Part shown: positions 55,063 through 64,000 of the stretch, piece after piece | How positions within the stretch are numbered: position 1 is the first letter of the stretch | How the letters are laid out: every line of letters starts with the position of its first letter | DNA from: Eustoma russellianum | Lineage: Eukaryota > Streptophyta > Magnoliopsida > Gentianales > Gentianaceae | Direction of reading: 5' to 3' | Length of the DNA: 64,000 nucleotides | NCBI GenBank assembly: GCA_036186865.1 | Contig: AP025046.1 | Span: 31,459,957-31,523,956 of the forward strand | Notes under the pieces: model-generated | The model's input: only the letters and a program-made list of their open reading frames with translations | The model's database searches: none | Told to the model about the DNA's origin: nothing | Program-made: the position numbers and the translations under genes

Positions 55063-55689
55063 TTAACTGATTATCTATTAGAAAGAAAATTAGCAAAACG
55101 CCCTATGTGATTTTAAATGATCGCATGCCAAAGATTGATATTTTCGTGTTTTTAGATGTAAATGTTTTGTATTAAACACAAAATATAATTTAGATAAATT
55201 TGAATCTAAATCTATTGAATGTATTTTTGTTTGATATTCTGTGAATTCTATGGCATATAGATGCTATGATTGTCACTAGACAAATTTTAAATTCTACACA
55301 TGTGAACTTCAATGAATATGGTGAACTTGAAATGTATAAAGTATATGATGATGATTTTGAATTAAAACCGTGGTAGATGATATAGAAGAAAATAGCATAC
55401 ATGAGGAGCAGGATACACTAGAAATGCATGAACACTTAGAACCACATGAGAACTTAGAAAACAATCAACTAAGATGGCATAGAGATCACCCACACGATCT
55501 CATAATAGGCGACATATCTCAAGGTGTACGACTACAGAGAAGAATAGATCAAGATGAAATTAATCAATTCCATGCTATGATTTCTAAAACAAAACCAAAG
55601 AATGTGCTTGATGCTTTGAATGATTCTTCTTGGATTGATGCTATACATGATGAATTAAATCAATTTATAAGAAATGATGTATGAGATTT
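55063..55689 (+). pseudogene. Sirevirus integrase-RT linker
   Basis: A frame at 55370-55684 (EENSIHEEQDTLEMHEHLEP, NNQLRWHRDHPHDLIIGDIS, GVRLQRRID) is the usual linker before copia RT (HP.D.IIG.....G...R). It continues to NDSSWIDAIHDELNQFIRND. Confidence 0.7.
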
Positions 55690-56360
55690 AGTACCTCGGT
55701 GTCGTATCACTCGGCCACTGGACAAAAAAATTATAGGTACAAAATGGGTATTTAGAAATAAAATGAATGAGGATGGTAAAGTCATTAGGAACAAAGCTAG
55801 GCCTGTAGCACAAGGATATAATCAAGAAGAGGGAATAGACCATGAAGAGACAATTACACCTGTAGCATTTTTAGAAGCTATACGAATATTACTTGCTATT
55901 GCTTGCACAAAGGATTTTAAACTTTATCAAATGATGTAAAAAGTGCATTTTTAAATAGTTTTATGCAAGAAGAAGTTTATGTAAAGAAACCACCCGGATT
56001 TGAAGATATGAAATTTCGTAATCATGTTTATAAGTTAAAGAAAGCATTATATGGTTTAAAACAAGGTCCTAGAGCTTGGTACGACCGCTTTGCTTCTTTT
56101 TCCTAAGAAAATAGATTTAAAAGAGGAACCATCGACATCACTTTATTCTTAAAATAAGAAAAAATGGATTTACTTATTATTTAAATTTACGTTGATGATA
56201 TTGTTTTTGGATTCGCATGTGGTAAGTTAATGGAAGAATTTTAAACTTGCATGAAATCCGAGTTTGAGATGTCTATGGTAGGTGAACTAAATCACTTTCT
56301 TGGCCTATAAATTAAGCAAACTAAAGGAATACACATAAGTCAAGTAAAATATGTAAATTG
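55690..56360 (+). pseudogene. Sirevirus reverse transcriptase (broken)
   Basis: IIGTKWVFRNKMNEDGKVIR, NKARPVAQGYNQEEGIDHEE, and a LALYGLKQGPRAWY-type stretch (KALYGLKQGPRAWYDR at about 56040-56090). After frameshifts comes IYVDDIVFG-type text (about 56190) and SEFEMSMVGELNHFLGL, ending at KYVN. The LTR at 56361 cuts it there. At least five frame breaks. Confidence 0.8.
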
Positions 56361-57290
56361 TTGGACCTGTATAGCACCACTAGAAGGGAGGTTGAATAGT
56401 GAGCGCGGAAAAATTGGTTTATAAAAATTCTAGTGACCAATTATTCACTTCTGAAAATAGATTCTGTTTTTAGACCCCGGTTTTAAATGACTAGATGACT
56501 GGGTTATAGACCTCCAAAAATAATGAAACTTGGTGAAAATATACTCTCAGATGTTATGAATGCGTCATAAAATTATCAGATTAAAACTCAAAGTTTAAGT
56601 CACTGAAACATTGTCTCTGATCTGACTATGTCAATCGTGCCAGAAACTGTTCCTTATAATGAAAAATTTATTCCGAATAAATGACAACTCTAAATGATCT
56701 GAATCATTTATGAGATGTTCCTTATTATGTCTAGTTTGCCCAATTGAAACAGTTCTGAAAAATTCCTTTGGCAAGTATATCAACCATGTTGATGTTCTTA
56801 ACCTCCACCAATCTGAAAAACAGATTTGCACTAATCTTGGAACTCTGAACATTTGGATGACTTATACTTATCCAAATACAATGGAACTTGTTGAACATTA
56901 AACCTAAGACATAAAGCTATGTTTCTCCAAAGTTTTAGGATTTTTGAAAATCGTTTGATATTGTTACCATGACTATGAAAACGATGGAAAAACAGAAACT
57001 GAGAGCAAAGAATGCTGAAAGTAAGAACACCAAGATTTTTATACTGGTTTGGCCAAATGTGCCTACATCCAGTCTTCAAGGACACCTTCCCTGGTATTCA
57101 CTAATCATCAAAGTCACCTTAGAACAAGAGTGGATGGGTTATACACCAACTCCTTCAATCACTAATCCTTTTACAATGTTCTACACCAAGAACAACAACA
57201 ATCAGCACCAATCAACACCACCTCACCAAATGAACGTTTGATCACACCTTGATCAACCTTGTACAACAATGAAACTTATTTGGGTGATGC
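56361..57290 (-). repeat. Second Sirevirus-type LTR, partial, minus orientation
   Basis: Minus strand ends GGTCCAACA at 56361. The body matches 51763-52680 clearly, up to about 57285. It lies in opposite orientation to the pol fragment it interrupts, so it is not that fragment's own 3' LTR. No TSD found. Confidence 0.75.
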
Positions 57291-59911
57291 GTATGAAGTA
57301 TATTGTTGTACCCAACAGAAATCACTCTGTATCTCCGGCTCTTATGTAGTGATCTAATAAGATATCAGTCCTTCAAAGTGCATCTGATTAAGTTTCAGTA
57401 TTTCTTCTTCAATTAAATTTCCTTAAAGTAAATATTATAAGAAATGGTATAATTACATAAGTATGTCTCATGAAGAAGGTGAAATGACAATTAAACCCTC
57501 CCAACTTTTTAGAAAAATCCAGCCTACATAGAGTCTTGGAGACTCCAGAAAAATCTCACTCTTTAAAGCCAAGTAACCACTTTATTAGTCTTCTTAAAAT
57601 AATTCTAAAAGGCTTACACATGTAGTAAATAGCCTCATGAATATGCTACAAGATTTTTGAAGGGTTTCCCTCCTCTTTTCTCTATAAACCGTTGGGTACT
57701 ACATGGATGATCCATGAGATCTCCTTTATCCGTAAATACCCAACTAACCACTTTAGTAACTTTTTCTTTAACCTATCCTCAAAAGCGACCAAGGGGTAAA
57801 TAAGCTTAACACACTAAATACCCTTCATGATTATGTTCCATGCATATGAAGAGTCTCCCTTCTTCCCCTTTATCTCAACACCTCTGGGTACCTTTTCTTT
57901 GAACCCCATGAAACCTTCTTCAAGATTATCCTAGAAGCTTCATTTCATTCCTACCTCATAATACTCTCAAGGGTTCATCCCAAGCTAATCACTAAAGGCC
58001 TCTTGCACACTTAGGGTACTCTTCAATCATCTCATTTCATACGACAAGCTTGGGCTAAGGGGACTCAAGACCATCTTCATCTTAAGCTCTAAGTTTCATC
58101 TAGGTAAGTTGCATTCTAACTTCCAAAGTGAATTCCAAATTGCAAATTGTAAAGCTCTCCTTGTACCTTTTTCTCCCTATGAAAACCGTGACCCTCTAAT
58201 GGTCACTATGTGAAGATCTTTCAAGCTATTAGGTGGTGCTAACATCTTGGTGGTTGGATCTCTTTCAATCTCCACTTAAGTTCTATTTTGGTAAGGAAAT
58301 TTAGCCTCAATCTAGCTCTTTTATTCACTTAAATGGTAGCTAATGTTCACCTTGATTTTCCTCCCTAAAATCATGTGCTCCTTAGTGAAGTTGGGGGAAA
58401 ACTTCAATCCATTTCAACCAACGGTCAAGCTAGGGAAAGTTTCTAAGCTCAAAAGAGGCAAGTATACTCTAGAAATGCTTGACTTATTTGTGAAATTGTA
58501 TTCTTGAATGTCTAGTTATTTAAAGTCATGAATCTTAGTTGAAGTACTAAGTGCAAAGCATGATAAATTGGTTGTTTTATAAGGGAAAGTGTTGGCATGT
58601 TGAGTGATTTTCTGTATGGATATGATATGTGCATAACTTAAATATGAGATGAGACCTATTCTTCACAATAAGGGGCGGTTTTGGTGATTAGTTGAATAGT
58701 GAACTAATTCTTCCTAAGAATAGATTTTATGAGGCATAAAATGTAAGAAAATGGCATGTTCTATGTGTAGTTATGGGGCTGTTTGGCGTGGGGGTATGGC
58801 GTAGCTTAAAGAATACTAGGAGACCTGAAAATTTCATGTTAAAATGTGTACTTGGTGGTTAGCAAGTTATTTTAGGAGTTGAAGTTGGTTTGGGAAATGC
58901 TTTAAGAATAAAGGTGATGAAATGTAAGATTCTCTGAAATAGGACAGTTTTGGTAGCAACTTGCTTGGCCTTAAAATAACCTTATGAACGTGCAATTGTG
59001 CTAAATTTTAATGTGATGGTAGCTTGATATGTGTAGTGAATTTGTGTGGTGGACATTCTGCAAAAGAGTTTGTAGTTTGGCCTAAATGGAATTTTTAGTA
59101 AGAACAGGTCACTACAGATTCTGCAGGTATCTAGACTGAGAAAGATAATTAAATGACCCTTTTAAACATGTCGGATTGCTTTGAAATTTTTATAGTATTT
59201 ACCTAAGACATAGATGCACTGGTCTATGTAATGAAATTGGCTTGAACCACTGCTTTAAGGGTTAACAACTGAGATGAAGTTAGCGGTACAAAACTAGGAA
59301 ACAAGACAGTTTGATGGCGTGAATTTTGAGGCCTTGATTTTATGTATTTAGACTTACATGTGATGTTTGGGTATACGGATATTGTTCCTCAGTATGTTTT
59401 CTATGTTTCCAAGGTGATAGTCCTAATTAATATTGTTTTATGACCCTTGGAGCTGAGGTAAGTCAGGTACTGTGCTTCGGAATTCTATAGTACCCCTTGA
59501 TGGTAATTTAGTGTTTTGAGAACCTTAGACATCTTAGAATGTTACGAAATTTTTATGGCATGTATCTAATATTCCATTATGCATGTATGTGGTAAGAGTT
59601 GCTTAAAATAGGCTATGAATTGGTGATTTTGAGGCCGTGTGAACAGGGCATGCTGCTGGACTGTTTTCCATCTTAAGAAACAAGTTAGAATATGTTTTCT
59701 ATGATGAAATTAGTCATGAATTGCATGTTGCACATCATGCATTGCATTGTCCATGTTCATGCTACTTATGAGACTGATTCTTTTATGCCAAAGAATTGTA
59801 AGAAAACACTTTTGAAGATAAGTTTTTGGTTTTTGAAAGAAAAGTTCTTATGATACCATTTATTCTTGGCCAGCACAATCCGCTCTAGATCTGGGGTTAA
59901 TTGAGCTGATC

Positions 59912-60192
59912 ATGATGATTTATGACCATACAGGCCTGGAGATAATAGACCCAAGGATGATGATTTATGACCGTTCATGCCCGGAGATAATAGACCTGAG
60001 TATGATGATTATGACCATCCAGGCCCGGAGATAATATACCTGAGGATGATGACCTATCACCGTCCAGGTCCGGAGATAATATACCTGATGTGGATGATGA
60101 TGATTGATTGTATGACCATTTTCAGATCCAGAAATAATAGATCTGAAGGGAATGGTATGACTGTTTTAGATCCGGAGATAATAGATTTGAAC
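59912..60192 (+). repeat. Tandem repeats inside LTR E (about six 45-bp units)
   Basis: Units start ATGATGATTATGACCATCCA and continue GGCCCGGAGATAATAGACCTG. In the clearest units the CAGG...CCTG ends are inverted. They lie 673-953 bp from the LTR 3' end. The Asp/Gly/Pro-rich open frame here is a repeat artefact. Confidence 0.88.
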
Positions 60193-60459
60193 CCTCTCTA
60201 CTCCTTGTTTTACGATTATGCTTTGAACGTAAGAATGATTGAAATTGGTTTTCATCATATCATGATGCATTACATTTGCATATTCATACGCATTGCATAT
60301 GATTGTGAGTAGAATGCTTAGTCTATTGTCACTTAAGTTATGATCTTATTACCTTTGCGGCTATTGGGTTGAAGGTCATGTATGTCGGGAAAATTGAGAT
60401 TCTTGGGATATGGTTCTTGTATACAGTTTCCACTTAATTCATGATTGTTTACGTATACT

Positions 60460-60542
60460 TGCTGGTGACTTTGTCACTCACCCTTTTATTTTCCCCAGAG
60501 CCTACAGGGAATGATGTAGAATGGATTGACGATGAGCCTTGA
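60460..60542 (+). promoter_or_regulatory. LTR hairpin / splice-acceptor / acidic mini-frame module (LTR E)
   Basis: GGTGACTTTGTCACTCACCC (5-bp stem GTGAC/GTCAC) is followed by TTTTATTTTCCCCAG (AG at 60497-60498). After two bases the frame reads PTGNDVEWIDDEP and stops TGA at 60540-60542. It lies 367 bp from the LTR 3' end. Confidence 0.58.
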
Positions 60543-60868
60543 GTTTCGTATCCATAGACGTGAGAGTGGATCGCAGCTTAAGGATTTTTCTGATGGCTTA
60601 TGTTTTATGGACTTATTTTGGGGACACTAATTTCGGATTTGTCTTTATTTTGCAAACTTGGTTGTAAACTTTATGTCGGATATTCGGACTGTTTCCTTTG
60701 AAAGTTTTTATTCTGGCTAAATTTTGCTTATGTGTTAAGATGATGACATTGTAGTTCATGATTTTGTCGTGGACTGTGACATTTTATGCATTGACGGCAT
60801 GTACTTTCCGTAGCGAAGTATGGCGGGTACACCGTTCCCGGGGAGGCCGAGTACGGGGCGCTACAGGA

Positions 60869-60880
60869 TGTATCAGAGCC
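60869..60880 (+). other. Primer-binding site of gypsy family E
   Basis: TGTATCAGAGCC, three bases after the LTR, differs from the iMet-type TGGTATCAGAGCC by one missing G. Confidence 0.8.
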
Positions 60881-61180
60881 TAAGCTCTAGATTCGTGCAG
60901 AATATAGAACTAAGTTACGATTCTAGAAATCTAAGTTTGATCTTAGACTTAAGTCATGATCTTAGAAGAGTGTCGACTTTAGACTAAGATGACTTAGACT
61001 GGAATTAGGACCTTAACCTAATGATTAAATCATAGTCGATAAGATCCTAAATGACTCAAAATCTAATCTAAATCTTATCTCCTCTCATCTTTGTGTAAGT
61101 TTCCTTTAAATTATGATTTTATTACTGTCAAATATCCTGATTTTTCAACTCTGAATAAATTTGGATGCTCTGTAGTGCAG

Positions 61181-62430
61181 ATGGTTCGACCTTGTGGTAG
61201 ACCCGCTAGAGCCTGAACTGCTGCACGGGAGCCGGTCGCCCTCCACCTGCTCAGGTCCCTCTGCCGCCACCATCGCAGGACAAAAATCCACCTCCTGTTC
61301 AGAACAATCCTCCACCTCAGGGGCCCTTACCTCAGATGATTCCTGATATCCATGTTTTTCAGACTTTCTGCCAGACTGTGACTCAGATTAGCAAGGTTAT
61401 GATGCAGCAGAATGCCCCTCCTCAACCGCATAAGCCTGCTAGGGATGGGCAATGTTTTTTGAAAAACTGAAGAGAGCTAATGTGCTACCATTTGAAGGAA
61501 AATGAAATCCTGATATTGCAGAAAAGTGGCTTGACGAAGTGGAGAACTGCTTTGAATTGATCCATGCACCCAAAGAAATGAAAACACAAGCTGTTAGACC
61601 ATTTTTGCTTGGAGAAGCAAATCAGTGGTGGAAAGCTAACCTGCAATCTCTGCCAAGACCGATACCGTGGGAGAGATTCTTGCAAGAATTCAATAAGTTC
61701 TACATTCCCCTTTCAGTTAAGCTGCAAAAGAGACATGAGTTTGAATCACTAAAGCAAGAGCAGGGGATGACCATTGCTGATTATGCCAATAAGTTTATAG
61801 CTTTAGGGAGATTTCATCCATCGACGATTAATGATGAAGAGACAAAGATGTTGAAATTTGAAAGAGGGTTAAATCCGAGGATAAGAAATTGGCTTGTTAA
61901 TACAAATCCCGTAAATTTTGGAGCGCTGCTTGATGCCTGCTACAAGATTGAGAGAGACATCATCCGACGTGATGAGATTGGTCAGAAGAGGGGAAGAGAA
62001 GCATCCAGTAGTGGGGGATCTCATAAGGTAGCGAAGCAGAATTTCAAAGGACCCGATCATCAGGGAAGGAATCAGAATTGCTTTCAGCGCCGCCCACAGC
62101 AACAGAATTTTTAGCAAAAGAATCAGCCAAGAAATCAGGGTCAACAGCAGCCAGCTATTCCAGTTTGTACTCATTGCCAAAAGAATCATATGGGAGAATG
62201 CTTTATTCAGGTGGGGAAATGTTTTGGTTGTGGTAAAATGGGCCATGTGCTTAAGAATTGTCCAGACAAGGGAACTACGTGTTTTGGATGTGGAAAAATC
62301 GGCCATTTAATCAAAGATTATCTAGAAAAAGGAGCCCCAGCAACAGCAGCAACCAGCGTCAGCGTGCAAATGCAAGGGTCCACGTCATGACTGATGCTGC
62401 TGTTGATGAAGCTACTGATGTTATGAAAGG
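61181..62430 (+). pseudogene. Gypsy gag with two zinc knuckles (family E)
   Basis: Starts MVRPCGRPARA at 61181, then a TGA. A Pro-rich N-terminus follows, then the gag domain from about 61500: DIAEKWLDEVENCFELIHAP, FLLGEANQWWKANLQSLPRP, FNKFYIPLSVKLQKRHEFES and MLKFERGLNPRIRNWLVNTN. A Gln/Arg-rich linker has a TAG at 62112. Two zinc knuckles close it, CFGCGKMGHVLKNC (about 62222) and CFGCGKIGHLIKDY (about 62282), the last Cys of the second being Tyr. Gag packages element RNA into particles. Three or four stops and shifts make it non-functional as it stands. Confidence 0.88.
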
Positions 62431-62539
62431 TATGTTTTAAGATTTATGCAATGACTACATTTTGCAAGATATTGTTGTTTTGTTGTTGCTTAGTCAATTT
62501 TGCATGATTCAGGAACTATCTTAGTATATAGTATGCCCT

Positions 62540-62830
62540 GCAAATGTATTGTTTGATAGTGGCGCTAGCCACTCATTTATCTCAAGGAAATTTGCGAAGA
62601 ATCTTGATTATTAGCCCCGTCCATCTTGGGATGCCATATAGAGTTCAAGCAGCTGGTGATCAGGTGCTTGTTTCTCACCAATTGTACAAGGGCTGTGAGA
62701 CTGAGCTCGATGAGTAGTGGTTTGCAGCAGATTTGATTCCAATAACTATGAGTGACTTCGACATAATTCTTGGAATGGATTGGCTCTCCAAGAATTGCAC
62801 GCACATTGATTATCATGAAAGATAAGTTAC
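62540..62830 (+). pseudogene. Gypsy protease region (family E)
   Basis: VLFDSGASHSFISRKFAKNL carries the DSGA active site. Further downstream, FDIILGMDWLSKN-type text is split over frames (62755-62800). It is frameshifted at least three times. Confidence 0.8.
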
Positions 62831-62879
62831 CATTAAAGGCCCAGCACGTGAAGAAGTAACTTTCCATGGAGGCTCAAAT

Positions 62880-64000
62880 TTGAAGAAATTCCCCAAGAAT
62901 GTTTATGTGAATGCGGCCCATGCCTGTAGTGCGTTGAAGAAAGGACATGAAGGATTCTTAGTTTATGCTTTAAGGGTCGATCAAGCGCCATATGATCTTT
63001 CTCAAGTCCTGGTAGTTCAAGAGTATCCTGATGTTTTTCCAAAGAAATTTCCGGGCCTTCCTCCATATCGAGAGATCGCATTTGAAATCAATCTAAATCC
63101 GGAATCTGAGCCTATATCAAAGGCACCTTACTGAATGGCGCCTGCTGAATTGAAGGAACCAAAAGAGCAGTTGTGTGAGCTATTAGAGCAAAAACTTATC
63201 CGTCCAAGCGTCTCTCCTTGGGGTGCTCATGTGCTATTTGTAAAGGAAAAGGATGGAAGCATGCATCTGTGCATAGATTATAGAGAGCTCAACAAGATTA
63301 CAATAAAGAATAAGTACCCACTGCCTAGGATCGACGATCTGTTTGACCAGCTTCGGGTAAGAAATTAATAAGTTTTATTTTGATAAAATTCTATTTTGAG
63401 CCATGTCTAAAGGCATATTGGTACAGGGAGCACAAGTCTTCAGTAAAATTGGCCTGCGCTCTAGATATTTTCAATTGAAGATCAAAGTCGAGGATATTAC
63501 GAAAACTGCGTTTAAGATGCGTTATGTGCATTACGAATTCCTTATGATGCCATTCGGATTGACAAACGCCCCTGCTACATTTATGGACCTTATGAACCGA
63601 GTATTTCTGGAGCAGCTAGATAAATTTGTTGTGGTTTTAATTAACGATATTTTGATCTATTCGTCAGATGAAGAATCCCATGCAGTCAATTTGAGGGTTG
63701 TTCTTGATATTTTACGAAAGAAGCAATTGTACGCCAAATTTAGTGAATGCAAATTTTGGCTACACAGCTTATCATTTCTTGGCCAAATCATATATGAGGA
63801 TGGGATATCAATGGCTCCCAAAAAGATTGAAGCTATCACGGAATGGCCAAGGCCAACAAATGTCACAGAGGTGTGGATCTTTCTTGGTCTCGCTAGCTAC
63901 TATCGCAAATTCGTTGAAGGATTTTCAAGGATTGCTATGCCTCTCACCTGACTGACGCAAAAGAAGACAAAGTTCGAATGGAATTCGGACTGCGAAAAGA
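62880..64000 (+). pseudogene. Gypsy reverse transcriptase with an intron-like interruption (family E)
   Basis: Linker YPDVFPKKFPGLPPYREIAF, then INLNPESEPISKAPY, a TGA at 63132-63134, and MAPAELKEPKEQLCELLEQK, FVKEKDGSMHLCIDYRELNK and YPLPRIDDLFDQLR, ending at 63356. A 70-bp GT...AG segment (63357-63426) follows. The frame then continues with QVFSKIGLRSRYFQLKI, FLMMPFGLTNAPATFMDLMN and VVLINDILIYSSDEESHAVN. The catalytic YVDD/IDD site is changed to IND. The C-terminal part has FLGLASYYRKFVEGFSRIA, a stop at 63949-63951, and RNase H-entry text to the window end. It copied element RNA into DNA in the ancestor; this copy has at least one lost catalytic Asp. Confidence 0.9.
63357..63426 (+). other. 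70-bp intron-like segment in gypsy RT
   Basis: Starts GTAAGAAATTAATAAG and ends ATATTGGTACAG, and is AT-rich. A CTAAAGG branch-point-like motif lies about 20 nt before the AG. Removal joins two codons exactly (phase 0) at a point conserved in gypsy RT, without loss or gain of a residue. The segment contains in-frame stops. Confidence 0.65.

Larger units (their letters stand above)
57304..60865 (+). repeat. 5' LTR of a gypsy element (family E)
   Basis: The 3' end is certain: GAGTACGGGGCGCTACA at 60865, followed by a PBS and gag. The 5' end is proposed at TGTTGTACCC (57304), next to the end of the Sirevirus LTR match, giving 3.56 kb. Tandem repeats (59912-60192) and the hairpin module (60460-60542) match the layout of the other long LTRs. 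Confidence 0.75.
60866..64000 (+). mobile_element. Tekay/Del-type gypsy internal region, running off the window end
   Basis: PBS, leader, gag, protease and RT follow LTR E in the usual order; RNase H, integrase and the 3' LTR would lie beyond 64000. Frames are broken by single-base changes, but domain order and length are normal, so this is the best-preserved gypsy copy in the window. Confidence 0.88.

Noticed and set aside
57304..57320. TGTTGTACCC as proven start of LTR E
   Set aside because: Only proposed: no second LTR is in the window and no TSD can be compared, so the boundary is given as a guess and not as a finding.
59977..60312. 111-codon frame with repeated PGPEIIYL-like text
   Set aside because: It results from the 45-bp tandem repeats of LTR E, whose period divides by three; units differ by indels and the frame breaks outside the array.
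1..64000. tRNA, rRNA, CRISPR, bacterial operons or prophage
   Set aside because: No cloverleaf-like or rRNA sequence recognised and no regular spacer array. The window has plant introns, plant retrotransposons and plant TATA-type promoters. tRNA-like words occur only as primer-binding sites.

Overview
The window looks like repeat-dense, probably pericentromeric DNA of a flowering plant, most likely a eudicot. It is AT-rich and holds nested LTR retrotransposons with initiator-Met-tRNA primer-binding sites. There are Tekay/Del-type gypsy elements with very long LTRs, a Sirevirus-type copia element, plant L1 and RTE LINEs, a hAT-like MITE, and decayed, intron-containing plant gene pieces (importin-alpha-like, thioredoxin-like, plant-mobile-domain). 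I see no intact host gene, rRNA, tRNA or CRISPR array. The longest open frames belong to LINEs.

Layout. 1-3900: an inverted flank of a thioredoxin-like gene, LTR fragments (gypsy type, then Tat type) and one orphan exon on the minus strand. 3925-14327: a decayed minus-strand gypsy element. Its 3' LTR holds a nested solo LTR (TSD CAACC), its gag a hAT-like MITE, and its 5' leader an RTE LINE. 14331-24212: a large inverted duplication centred near 15,273. Each arm reads thioredoxin-like pseudogene, then truncated LTR, then gypsy gag/protease. A nearly complete L1 (15394-21358) lies inside the right arm close to the centre. 24213-26371: exons of an importin-alpha-like pseudogene. 26571-31192: a non-coding LTR element (LARD) with TSD GTTAC. 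31198-32880: an L1 fragment on the minus strand. 32882-37210: another thioredoxin-like copy split by a 2.66-kb solo LTR; its first half is the inverted partner of 1-1005. 38290-41282: a decayed plant-mobile-domain gene between two blocks of degenerate telomere-like repeats that point in opposite directions. 41970-44050: an exon pair and a copia-type LTR. 44335-57290: two Sirevirus pieces in opposite orientations, the minus one interrupted by a 4.0-kb solo LTR (TSD ATCTA) and a truncated RTE (14-bp TSD). 57304-64000: a plus-strand gypsy element with a 3.56-kb 5' LTR, gag, protease and RT; it runs off the window end.

Most notable. (1) Five different gypsy LTR types carry the same module 335-375 bp from their 3' end: a short hairpin, a pyrimidine tract ending in AG, then a short frame in the same phase ending in an acidic [VI][ED]D[EG] tail. 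(2) The RT of the last gypsy element is interrupted by a 70-bp GT-AG intron-like segment that keeps the frame on both sides. (3) The palindrome, the four thioredoxin-like copies and the nested insertions allow the order of events to be read. The elements do not form a pathway; the window records successive insertion, inverted duplication and decay.
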